Shown here piece by piece: positions 36,190 through 43,459 of a DNA stretch of 64,000 nucleotides; within the stretch, counting starts at the first letter, position 1, and every line of letters starts with the position of its first letter. The notes below the pieces were generated by a model, which saw nothing but the letters and a program-made list of their open reading frames with translations, had not been told where the DNA came from and did not search any database. The DNA lies in assembly GCA_903862955.1 (NCBI GenBank), contig CAIPAH010000004.1, positions 62,001 through 126,000 on the forward strand. The letters run 5' to 3'. Source of the DNA: an uncultured Opitutia bacterium. GTDB lineage: Bacteria; Verrucomicrobiota; Verrucomicrobiia; Opitutales; Opitutaceae. A program made the translations under genes and the position numbers.

Positions 36190-37470
36190 ATGCCCGCCCC
36201 CGTCGCAGCGCCTTCCGTTTTCCCGGTCCATGCCGCGGACCGCGACATCCTGCGCGGCCTCGCCGAGCAGGTCGCCGTCATCGCGGCCCTGCCGGTGCAG
36301 CGTGAGAAGGCGGAGCTCTGGCGTCGCATGAACGACCTGAAGTCGGTCCGGCCGATGATCTGGATCACGGAAGCGCCGTGGCACGAGTTCAGCGCGGACA
36401 CCGACGAGTTGAAGGTCCAGTGCCGCGCCCCGTGGGCCCGCGAGCTCGAGGTGGAGCTGCGCCGCACGCTTTACCAGTGGCGGCACCTGCCGGTGGACAT
36501 GATCGTCAGCGACTACCTGCCGTGCCCCATCAGCTGGCGCACGACCGGCTTCGGCATCCTGCGCCAGGGCGAACTACTCAACATCACCGACGGCGGCATC
36601 AGCTCGCAGCATTTTGAGCCGCAGATCACCTGCCTAAAGGACGTCGCGAAGATCAAGGATCCCGTCGTGACCGTGGACCGCGCGGAGACCACCGCGCGCC
36701 TGGCCGCGATGAACGAGGTGTTCGGCGGCGTCATGCCCGTGCGCGAGCAAAAGCGGGACAACTACTGGTTCACGCCGTGGGACAACCTCGTGATGTGGTA
36801 TGGCGTGCAAGAGGCGCTGATGGACCTGATCGAGCAGCCGGAAGTGATCAACGCCGCGGTGGACCGCATCGTGGAGTGTTGCCTGAAAGAACTCGACCAG
36901 ATGGAGGCGCTGAACCTCCTCGCGCTGAACACGACGAACTGCCGCATCGGTTCCGGCGCGTATGGCTACTCGAGCGAGCTGCCGAAGGCCGGCTTCAATC
37001 CGGACCATCCGACGGCGGGGCATCTCTGGGGCTGTTCCAACGCCCAGATTTTCACCGAGGTCTCGCCCGAGATGCACTGGGAGTTCGCGTTGCGGCACGA
37101 CGTGCCGTGGCTCAAGCGCTGGGGGCTGGTTTACTACGGCTGCTGCGAGGTGCTGGACACCAAAATGGAAATCCTCCGCCGCATCCCGAACCTGCGGAAG
37201 GTGTCGATGAACTATCGCATCAACGTCGAGCGCGGCGCGAAGGCGGTCGGCGCCGACTACGTTTTCAGTTACAAACCGAACCCCGCGCATTTCGCCACCG
37301 ACGGCTGGGACCTGCCGAAGGCGCGGGACGAGCTGAAGCACATGCTCGACTGCACGCGCGGCGGGCACGTGGAGATCGTGCTGAAGGACATCTCGACCGT
37401 GGCCCGGAAGCCCCAGCGCCTCTGGGAATGGGCCGCGATGGCAAGCGAACTCGTGGAGGGCCGGGGATGA
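36190..37470 (+). CDS. Large divergent UroD-like protein, paralogue 7
   Basis: 426 residues from an ATG 2 bp after paralogue 6 stops; the longer track start overlaps that gene and is rejected. Most divergent of the array: an N-terminal helical extension (RDILRGLAEQVAVIAALPVQREKAELWRRMNDLK) precedes RPMIWITEAPWHEF, and the strand that normally bears H-x-C reads LVYYGCCEVLDTKMEILRR. The C-terminal region is YVFSYKPNPAHFATDGWD. A tandem Cys and nearby Asp may form an alternative metal site. Assignment to the UroD superfamily rests on barrel pattern and context; I am less sure than for the others. Co-transcribed with the reactivase. Confidence 0.68.
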   Translation: MPAPVAAPSVFPVHAADRDILRGLAEQVAVIAALPVQREKAELWRRMNDLKSVRPMIWITEAPWHEFSADTDELKVQCRAPWARELEVELRRTLYQWRHLPVDMIVSDYLPCPISWRTTGFGILRQGELLNITDGGISSQHFEPQITCLKDVAKIKDPVVTVDRAETTARLAAMNEVFGGVMPVREQKRDNYWFTPWDNLVMWYGVQEALMDLIEQPEVINAAVDRIVECCLKELDQMEALNLLALNTTNCRIGSGAYGYSSELPKAGFNPDHPTAGHLWGCSNAQIFTEVSPEMHWEFALRHDVPWLKRWGLVYYGCCEVLDTKMEILRRIPNLRKVSMNYRINVERGAKAVGADYVFSYKPNPAHFATDGWDLPKARDELKHMLDCTRGGHVEIVLKDISTVARKPQRLWEWAAMASELVEGRG

Positions 37471-37484
37471 AAACCCGCGCCGCG

Positions 37485-38531
37485 CTACCGCTTCGCCCCG
37501 AACTCCCCGGGCTTGTGCTCGCGGGCGTAGGCGAGCATGGCGCGAACGTTTTCCGGCGGAGTGAGCGGCGAGAGTTCGCAGCCGGCGCCGACGATGAAGT
37601 ATTGGCCGCAGGTTTCGTGGCAGCGCCGGCACGCCTCGTAGACCTTCTCCGGGGTGCCCTCGAGCAGGTCGGTGATGGTCGAGACGTTGCCTGCAAGCGT
37701 GCGGGTGGGCCCGAGCTTCTCGCGCGCGAGGGCGAGGTTGGCGGGAAAATCGATTTCGTAGATGTCCACGGGCAGCTCGGCCATCTTCGGGTAGAGCTTG
37801 TCAATGCGCCCGCACATGTGCTGCCGCAGGAGGACGTCGGGGTGGTGGCGCTTGATCGTCTCGAGGACGCGGCGCTGTTGGGGCCACAGGAACTCCTCGT
37901 AGAGCACGGGTCCGATCAATCCCGCGGCGGCATCGCTCATGCCCATCGTGTCGGCGCCAGCCGCGATCTGGGCGGGAGCGTAGGCGATCGCCACGTCGGC
38001 GCAGAACGCCAGCAGGTCGTGCGCGAACTGCGGGTCGTCACCGAAATCCAACATGATGGTGTTCAGGCCGCGCAGCTCGGCGGCGAGCGCGAGCGGGCCC
38101 TCGATCCAGCCGACGATCGACATGCCGGGACCGGCGGTGCGGCGCATCAGCTCGATGCTTTTCACGCGGTCATGCATGCGGCCGCCATTGAGCGGGTCGG
38201 GCACCTTGAAGGACCGCAGCCGGAGCTTGTCCGCCAGCGCGGCGCGCTCCTCGTTGATCGCCGGCCCCTGGTCAGTGAACCAGTCCACGCTGCCGTCGCC
38301 GGCGATGTCGATGACCTCGCGCGCGGGGTCGGAGCAAGTGAGCAGGCAATCAAGCCCGAAGTCCGCGACGAGCTTCAGCTGCGCCTCGGCCATCTTCCGG
38401 CCATCTTTCGTGTAGTCGATGAACGGGATGCCGGCGTGCTTGGAGGAAAACATCATCGCCATCGGCTGCGCCGCCAGATGGTCCACCGGTTCGCCGCGGA
38501 TCGTGCGGCGCACTCGTTCGATCGAGGTCAT
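37485..38531 (-). CDS. UroD-family methyltransferase, paralogue 8 (MtaA/MtbA-like H-x-C...C zinc site)
   Basis: 348 residues starting MTSIERVRRTIRGEPVDHLAAQPM, the classic MtaA-like N-terminus. It alone in the array shows the full zinc pattern of methylcobamide:CoM methyltransferases: H-x-C in LLRQHMCGRIDKLY and a C-terminal Cys in IVGAGCELSPLTPPENV. GPGMSIVGWIEGPLALAAELRG is also family-typical. It is the only leftward gene in the right-hand half, convergent with paralogue 7 (14-bp gap) and divergent from paralogue 9 (71-bp gap), so it has its own promoter. It could be the acceptor-side (MT-II) enzyme; no CoM pathway genes are visible, so the acceptor is unclear. Confidence 0.87.
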   Translation of the reverse strand: MTSIERVRRTIRGEPVDHLAAQPMAMMFSSKHAGIPFIDYTKDGRKMAEAQLKLVADFGLDCLLTCSDPAREVIDIAGDGSVDWFTDQGPAINEERAALADKLRLRSFKVPDPLNGGRMHDRVKSIELMRRTAGPGMSIVGWIEGPLALAAELRGLNTIMLDFGDDPQFAHDLLAFCADVAIAYAPAQIAAGADTMGMSDAAAGLIGPVLYEEFLWPQQRRVLETIKRHHPDVLLRQHMCGRIDKLYPKMAELPVDIYEIDFPANLALAREKLGPTRTLAGNVSTITDLLEGTPEKVYEACRRCHETCGQYFIVGAGCELSPLTPPENVRAMLAYAREHKPGEFGAKR

Positions 38532-38602
38532 CCCAGCGTGATGCGGGCGCCCCGGCCCGAAATCAACCCCGCGCTGCCGGCAACTTTGCGCATTTTTTGT
38601 CC

Positions 38603-39766
38603 ATGAAGCCCATGACGTCCCGCCAGCGCCTCGTCGCCGCCCTCGACCGCCAGCCCCTCGACCGGCTGCCGGTCACCACGCACCACCTGATGCGTTCCTA
38701 CATGGAACGGCACTTCCCGGGGAAGCCCGACGCGGCATTTTTCGCGGAGTTCGGGCTCGACCCGATCTGCTGGGTCCAGGCCCACCGGCCCGACACGGCG
38801 GCGGGCGCGACCTACGAGCCAGGCCAGATTTGCGGTTTTCTCGAGGCGCAGCGCATCGTCTCGCCCACGTGGCGCTTCGAGCACCAGGACGTCCCGGGCC
38901 GCGAATACGCCACCACGCGCCACGCCATCGTCACGCCGCGCAAGACGCTGACGATCGAGCTGCAGAGCAACCAGTTCACCGCGTGGGTCTCCGAGCGGCT
39001 GCTCAAGGAGAAGTCCGACATCGACCTCATCGCGGAGTTTGCCCCGCAGCCGCTTTGCGACGTGGCCGCGATCAACCGCCAGTCCGACGCCTGCGGCGAC
39101 CACACGCTCTGCCGGGGCAACATCAACTGCTTCGAGCTCTACGGGCAGCCCGGTTGCTGGCAGGACGCCTGCGTGCTCTACGGCGTCGAGGAGATGATCC
39201 TCGCCACCTTCGACGACCCGGAGTGGGTCCACACTTTCCTCGGCATCCTGCGCGACCGGAAAGTGCGGTTCGCCGACTCGATGAAGGGCGCGCGTTACGA
39301 CCTCATAGAGCACGGTGGCGGCGACGCCTCCTCAACGGTCATCTCGCCCAAGGTGTTTGAGGAATTCGTCGCGCCCTACGACCGCGAGGTCATCGCGCAC
39401 GCCCGCGCCGCCGGCCAGCGCGTCGTCTACCACACCTGCGGTGGCATGATGCCGATCCTGGAACGACTCGTCACGCTGGGCTCCAACGCGCTCGAGACGT
39501 TCACGCCGCCGGCGATGGGCGGCGACATGGACCTGGCGGAGGCGAAACGCCGGATCGGCGACAAGGTCTGCTTCATCGGCGGCTTCGACCAGAACCGCTT
39601 CTTCACCACCGCGACGCCCGAGGAGACGCGCGCCGAGGTGCGCCGCTGCTTCCGCGAAGCGGGGGCGGGCGGCGGCCTAATTCTGAGTCCCTCGGATCAC
39701 TTCTTCGAGGCGAAGCCCGAACTCCTGCACGCCTTCGCCGACGAGGCGCACCGCTGCACCTACTGA
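38603..39766 (+). CDS. UroD-family methyltransferase, paralogue 9 (H-T-C motif)
   Basis: 387 residues from ATG at 38603 (MKPMTSRQRLVAALDRQPLDRLPVTTHHL); the track uses an upstream TTG. The motif strand reads VVYHTCGGMMPILERLVTLG with H-x-C-G; the C-terminal loop GLILSPSDHFFEAKPELLHAF has Asp-His rather than Cys. The middle region is Cys-rich (SDACGDHTLCRGNINCFELYGQPGCWQDACVLYG). This resembles UroD-like methyltransferases of the CmuA/MtvB neighbourhood type. Divergent from paralogue 8 and 23 bp upstream of paralogue 10, with which it is probably co-transcribed. Confidence 0.83.
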   Translation: MKPMTSRQRLVAALDRQPLDRLPVTTHHLMRSYMERHFPGKPDAAFFAEFGLDPICWVQAHRPDTAAGATYEPGQICGFLEAQRIVSPTWRFEHQDVPGREYATTRHAIVTPRKTLTIELQSNQFTAWVSERLLKEKSDIDLIAEFAPQPLCDVAAINRQSDACGDHTLCRGNINCFELYGQPGCWQDACVLYGVEEMILATFDDPEWVHTFLGILRDRKVRFADSMKGARYDLIEHGGGDASSTVISPKVFEEFVAPYDREVIAHARAAGQRVVYHTCGGMMPILERLVTLGSNALETFTPPAMGGDMDLAEAKRRIGDKVCFIGGFDQNRFFTTATPEETRAEVRRCFREAGAGGGLILSPSDHFFEAKPELLHAFADEAHRCTY

Positions 39767-39789
39767 TTTTTCCCGCCAACCCTTTTATC

Positions 39790-40917
39790 ATGAACCCGCT
39801 CGATCGCTTCCATGCCTGCATGAATTACCAGCCCGTTGACCGCGTGCCCAACCACGAGGTCGGCGTCTGGGTCCAGACCAAGCAGCGCTGGCGGGACGAA
39901 GGCCTCGCGACCGACGACCTGCACTGGGACTGGTTCACCGGCGAGCCGCTGTGGGACCTGGACCCGCGCGAGTATATCGACGTGAACACGGCCATGGTGC
40001 CGCCATTCGAGGTGAAGGTCATCAGCCGAGACGGCGAGACGGAAACCATCCGGGGCGCCAACGGCGTCACGACCAAGGGCCTCATCACCGGCATGGCCGA
40101 AGGCATGCGCATGAGCATGGACGAGTTCATCGCCTTTCCCGTGAGCACGCCGGCGGATTTCCAGGAACTGAAGCACCGTTTTCGCCCGTCGTGTCCCGTG
40201 CGCTATCCGCAGCACTGGCGGGAGTTCCTGCTGCCCGGCTGGGGCCGGCGGCAGCATCCGCTGATCCTCGGGCGCAACTGCGCGATCCTCGGCTATTACT
40301 GGCGGGCGCGGGAGTGGATGGGCACCGAAAACGTGAGCTACGCCTGGTATGACGAGCCCGCGATGATGCACGAGATGATGGAGTTCATCACCGACTTCAC
40401 CATCGAGACCGTGCGGCCGATCCTCGAGACGGGCGTGAAGCCGGACTACGTTTTCATCAACGAGGACCTGAGCATGAAGAACGGCCCGCTGCTCAGCCCG
40501 GATTGCTACCGCGAGTTCATCCTGCCGGAGCTGAAGAAGCTCGTCGCCTTCCTCAAGTCGCACGGCGTGCGCTGGGTGGTGATCGACACGGACGGCAACT
40601 GCGAGCTGGTGATCCCGCCGTTCATGGAAGCCGGCGTGGACGGTATCTGGCCGATGGAGCGCGCGTCCGACATGGATCCGCTCGCCCTGCGCAAGAAATA
40701 CGGCCGCGACCTGCGGCTGTGGGGCGGGGTGGACAAGCGGGAGCTGGCGAAGGACTTCGCCGCGATCGACGCGCACCTGCGCACCTTCCAGCCGCTGATC
40801 GCCGAGGGCGGCTTCATCCCGTCGGTGGACCACCTCGTGCCGCCGGACGTGTCGCTCGCGAACTTCCGCCATTACATGAAACGCAAGCAGCAGCTCCTCC
40901 GCGGGGAGGGGTTCTAA
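39790..40917 (+). CDS. UroD-family methyltransferase, paralogue 10 (D-T-D motif)
   Basis: 375 residues, start MNPLDRFHACMNYQPVDRVPNHEVGVWV. The motif strand reads WVVIDTDGNCELVIPPFMEAGVDGIWPMERA; the C-terminal loop is GFIPSVDHLVPPDVSLANF. D-T-D-G with VDHLVPPDV is a widespread variant among uncharacterised members, lacking the H-x-C zinc motif. The ENVSYAWYDEPAMMHEMMEFITDF helix and VFINEDLSMKNGPLLSPDCYREF barrel segment are strongly conserved with paralogues 5 and 12. Followed by a 123-bp palindrome-containing gap. Confidence 0.83.
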   Translation: MNPLDRFHACMNYQPVDRVPNHEVGVWVQTKQRWRDEGLATDDLHWDWFTGEPLWDLDPREYIDVNTAMVPPFEVKVISRDGETETIRGANGVTTKGLITGMAEGMRMSMDEFIAFPVSTPADFQELKHRFRPSCPVRYPQHWREFLLPGWGRRQHPLILGRNCAILGYYWRAREWMGTENVSYAWYDEPAMMHEMMEFITDFTIETVRPILETGVKPDYVFINEDLSMKNGPLLSPDCYREFILPELKKLVAFLKSHGVRWVVIDTDGNCELVIPPFMEAGVDGIWPMERASDMDPLALRKKYGRDLRLWGGVDKRELAKDFAAIDAHLRTFQPLIAEGGFIPSVDHLVPPDVSLANFRHYMKRKQQLLRGEGF

Positions 40918-40932
40918 GAACCGACCGGATCT

Positions 40933-41022
40933 CCCGCGAATGCACGCGAACTGTCACGAATCCAGAGCTGGGACAGGTGTGCTTGTCCTGAGCTTCGCGA
41001 CCATTCGCGCGGATTCGCGGGC
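40933..41022. repeat. Nested inverted repeat (CCCGCGAATGCACGCGAA)
   Basis: Arms CCCGCGAATGCACGCGAA and TTCGCGCGGATTCGCGGG with an inner GGACA...TGTCC hairpin, between paralogues 10 and 11. Same type as the inner arms of the 12.2-kb element. Confidence 0.8.
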
Positions 41023-41040
41023 ACCCAAACACCCCTCTTC

Positions 41041-42087
41041 ATGAGCCGACAACTTGCCCTCGACACCATTGCGCTGAAGCCGGTCGACCGGTTTGCGCGC
41101 ACGGAATACAGCCTGGAATACCACCAGGCCGGGCTGCATCGCGTCGCGGGACCGGAGCCGGACACGAATGCGGCGGTGCGCGGCCTCTACGCGCACTGGG
41201 GGCTGGATTTTCTCTGGACGGTGGAGGACGGCCTGACGGGCGACTGGGCGAAGCTGGGCCGCTGCACCGACATGGGCCATGCCGAGTATGCGCAGGGCGG
41301 CACTGACATGCGCCCGCCGCAGCACTGCCCGTTTGAGAAAGTCGAGGAAGTCTGGGCCTTCGATGCCGTGAAGGAATACGGCCTGCCGACGATGACCGAG
41401 CAGGTGGCGGCGTATGAATCGTGGCATCAGCAAAAGCGCCGCGACTTTCCCGACCAGCTCTGCACCGGCGGCTATTACAAGACCATCGTCTCCGGCGCGA
41501 TCCAGGCCTTCGGCTGGGACATGCTGCTCGAGGCGGCGGCGGACCGGGACAAGATGGAAAAGGTCTTCGACAGCTTTTTCCGCCGGACGAAGTTCCACAT
41601 GGACGCGTGGGCGCAGACGAGCGTGGAGGCCGTGATCCAGCACGATGACTTCGTCTGGACCGCCGGCGCGTTCATGCGGCCGGAGATCTACCGCTCGGTC
41701 ATCATCCCGCGCTACGCCGAGCTGTGGAAGCCGCTCAAGCGCGCAGGCAAGAAGGTGCTGTTCTGCTCCGACGGCGACTTCCGCGAGTTCGCGGGCGACA
41801 TTGTCGCAGCTGGGGCCGACGGGCTGATCTTCGAACCGGTGATGGAATTCGGCGAGATGGTGGAAAAGTTTGGTTCGGGTACCGCGCTGGTCGGCAGCGC
41901 GGTCGACTGCCGGGACCTGACCTTCGGCACCTGGGACACGGTGCGCGCCACCCTCGAGCGGACGCTCGAACTCGCGCGGCACTGCCGCGGCGTGATCCTC
42001 GCCACGGGCAATCACCTGCCCGCCAATATTCCCGCGCCCATCCTCGAGCAATACCGCGCCTACCTGCAGGCGCACCGGAATCGCTGA
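41041..42087 (+). CDS. UroD-superfamily methyltransferase-like protein, paralogue 11 (C-S-D motif)
   Basis: 348 residues starting MSRQLALDTIALKPVDRFARTEYSLEYH. The motif strand reads KVLFCSDGDFREFAGDIVAAGADGLIFEP (Cys in place of His), with GVILATGNHLPANIPAPIL at the C-terminal loop. EAVIQHDDFVWTAGAFMRPEIYRSVIIPRYAELW corresponds to the conserved barrel segment. An internal WGLDFLWTVEDGLTGDWAKLGRCTDMGH region is unusual. It is flanked by palindromes on both sides, suggesting that this and paralogue 12 were added or rearranged as single-gene modules. Substrate unknown. Confidence 0.78.
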   Translation: MSRQLALDTIALKPVDRFARTEYSLEYHQAGLHRVAGPEPDTNAAVRGLYAHWGLDFLWTVEDGLTGDWAKLGRCTDMGHAEYAQGGTDMRPPQHCPFEKVEEVWAFDAVKEYGLPTMTEQVAAYESWHQQKRRDFPDQLCTGGYYKTIVSGAIQAFGWDMLLEAAADRDKMEKVFDSFFRRTKFHMDAWAQTSVEAVIQHDDFVWTAGAFMRPEIYRSVIIPRYAELWKPLKRAGKKVLFCSDGDFREFAGDIVAAGADGLIFEPVMEFGEMVEKFGSGTALVGSAVDCRDLTFGTWDTVRATLERTLELARHCRGVILATGNHLPANIPAPILEQYRAYLQAHRNR

Positions 42088-42091
42088 TTTT

Positions 42092-42182
42092 TTCACGCAA
42101 AGTCGCCAAGCCGCGAAGACCGAGCCATCCCTCATTCCCGCCCTCAAAATCCAAACTTTGCGCCTTAGCGGCTTTGCGTGAA
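42092..42182. repeat. Inverted repeat (TTCACGCAAAGTCGCCAAG)
   Basis: Arms TTCACGCAAAGTCGCCAAGC and GCGCCTTAGCGGCTTTGCGTGAA separated by about 40 bp, filling the gap between paralogues 11 and 12. A half-copy of the family (GCGCGAAGGCGCAAAGACGCG) lies at 18.1 kb. Confidence 0.8.
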
Positions 42183-42194
42183 CCCCAAAAACCC

Positions 42195-43316
42195 ATGCGC
42201 TGGAACCGCGAACAGTATCTCGACCTGATGACCTTTGGCCCCGCCCCGCGGCCGATGTTCACCGAACTCTTCGGCCCGCTCGTCGGGTTGGACGCCGAGT
42301 GGCGCGCGCAGGGCGCGACGGAACTCGAGATCGGCATGACGGCCTTCGACTGGGATTACGTGCCCACGGTCTTCTGCGGCGGGTACACGCACCTGCAGGG
42401 CCCGCCGTCAGTGGTGCTCGAGGACACGCCCGACCTCCGCCGCGAGCGGGACTGCCTCGGCCGCGAGATGCTCCTGCTGAAAAAGACCGCGACGATCCCT
42501 CTGCCGATGAATTTCCCGGTGCAGACGATGGACGACTGGCTGCGCGTGAAGCATTTCTACACGTTCAAGCCCGACCGGATCAAATGGGACGAGGTTGAAG
42601 CCGCCCGCCGCGCGCAGGCCGAGGGCGCGGTCGTCGTGGCCCATATGCCCGGGGCGTTCGACACGCCGCGCGACCTGATGGGCGAGGAGATCGCGTGCCT
42701 CGCGTATTACGAGCAACCCGAGCTGATGGCGGACATTGTGGCCACAATCGCGGACACGACGATGCGCGTGCTCGAGCCGATCAGCGAAAAGCTGCACATC
42801 GACCAGCTGATGGTGCACGAGGATTTCGCCGGCAAATCCGGTCCCCTGATCGGGCCGGTGCAAATCGCGGAGTATTTCAAGCCCTACTACCGCCGGGTCT
42901 GGAACCTCGTGTCGTCCCGCGGGGCGCGCATTTTCGAGCAGGACACCGACGGCAACATCAACCCCGTCATCCCGGCGCTGCTCGATACGGGCCTCACCAG
43001 CATCTACCCGATGGAGCCGGCGGCCGGCATGGATATCGTGGCGGTACGGGAGACCTACGGTCAGCGGCTGGCGATGCGCGGGGGGATCGACAAGCACGTG
43101 TTGCGCGAGGGCCGCCCGGCCATTCGCCGCGAACTTGAGCGCAAGCTCCTCGATCCCGGCTTGCGGGCCGGCGGGTGTGTCTTCGGGCTCGACCATCGCA
43201 TTCCCAACGGCACGCCGATCGCGGACTACCGTTACTACGTCGAACTCGGCCGCGAGCTGCTCAACCTGCCGCCGATGGACCCGGCTCGGACCGGCTGGGC
43301 CCGCATGGCGATGTAG
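42195..43316 (+). CDS. UroD-family methyltransferase, paralogue 12 (D-T-D motif)
   Basis: 373 residues from MRWNREQYLDLMTFGPAPRPMFTELFGPL; the ORF track merges it with an upstream non-coding extension. The motif strand reads IFEQDTDGNINPVIPALLDTGLTSIYPMEPAAG; the C-terminal loop is GCVFGLDHRIPNGTPIADY. VAHMPGAFDTPRDLMGEEIACLAYYEQPELM and LMVHEDFAGKSGPLIGPVQIAEYFKPYYRR match paralogue 10's layout. Last of the array, then a 143-bp repeat-containing gap before the SGNH hydrolase. Role as for paralogue 10. Confidence 0.82.
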   Translation: MRWNREQYLDLMTFGPAPRPMFTELFGPLVGLDAEWRAQGATELEIGMTAFDWDYVPTVFCGGYTHLQGPPSVVLEDTPDLRRERDCLGREMLLLKKTATIPLPMNFPVQTMDDWLRVKHFYTFKPDRIKWDEVEAARRAQAEGAVVVAHMPGAFDTPRDLMGEEIACLAYYEQPELMADIVATIADTTMRVLEPISEKLHIDQLMVHEDFAGKSGPLIGPVQIAEYFKPYYRRVWNLVSSRGARIFEQDTDGNINPVIPALLDTGLTSIYPMEPAAGMDIVAVRETYGQRLAMRGGIDKHVLREGRPAIRRELERKLLDPGLRAGGCVFGLDHRIPNGTPIADYRYYVELGRELLNLPPMDPARTGWARMAM

Positions 43317-43319
43317 CGC

Positions 43320-43395
43320 GGAAGTGGCCGCCCTCCTTCGCCCCGCCGTCGCCAAGGCTATGGCGGGCACGGCAAGGCTTCGGAGGGCAGGCTGA
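43320..43395. repeat. GC-rich intergenic repeat (CTTCGCC...GGCGGGCA family)
   Basis: GCCCTCCTTCGCC and the near-reverse GGCTTCGGAGGGC flank CCAAGGCTATGGCGGGCACGG. It resembles the element after the DUF2721 gene at 10.45 kb. Confidence 0.55.
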
Positions 43396-43459
43396 CCCCG
43401 CCCTACAGTCCCAGCTCCGGCTTGTGTCCGGCGCGCGCCTCTCTTCTCTCATCCAACCC

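Noticed and set aside
36777-38606. 609-codon plus-strand ORF spanning paralogues 7 and 8
   Set aside because: Runs out of frame through one methyltransferase and antisense to another; composition typical of shadow ORFs.
26005-43316. Reading the UroD-like genes as heme-pathway uroporphyrinogen decarboxylases
   Set aside because: Twelve diverged copies beside a corrinoid protein and reactivase, with variable MtaA-like motifs and no other heme genes, are incompatible with heme synthesis.
26005-43316. Methanogenesis or CoM-dependent methylotrophy
   Set aside because: No CoM-specific genes, Mcr, Mtr or MttB-type pyrrolysine methyltransferases are visible; the folate genes indicate a bacterial route.
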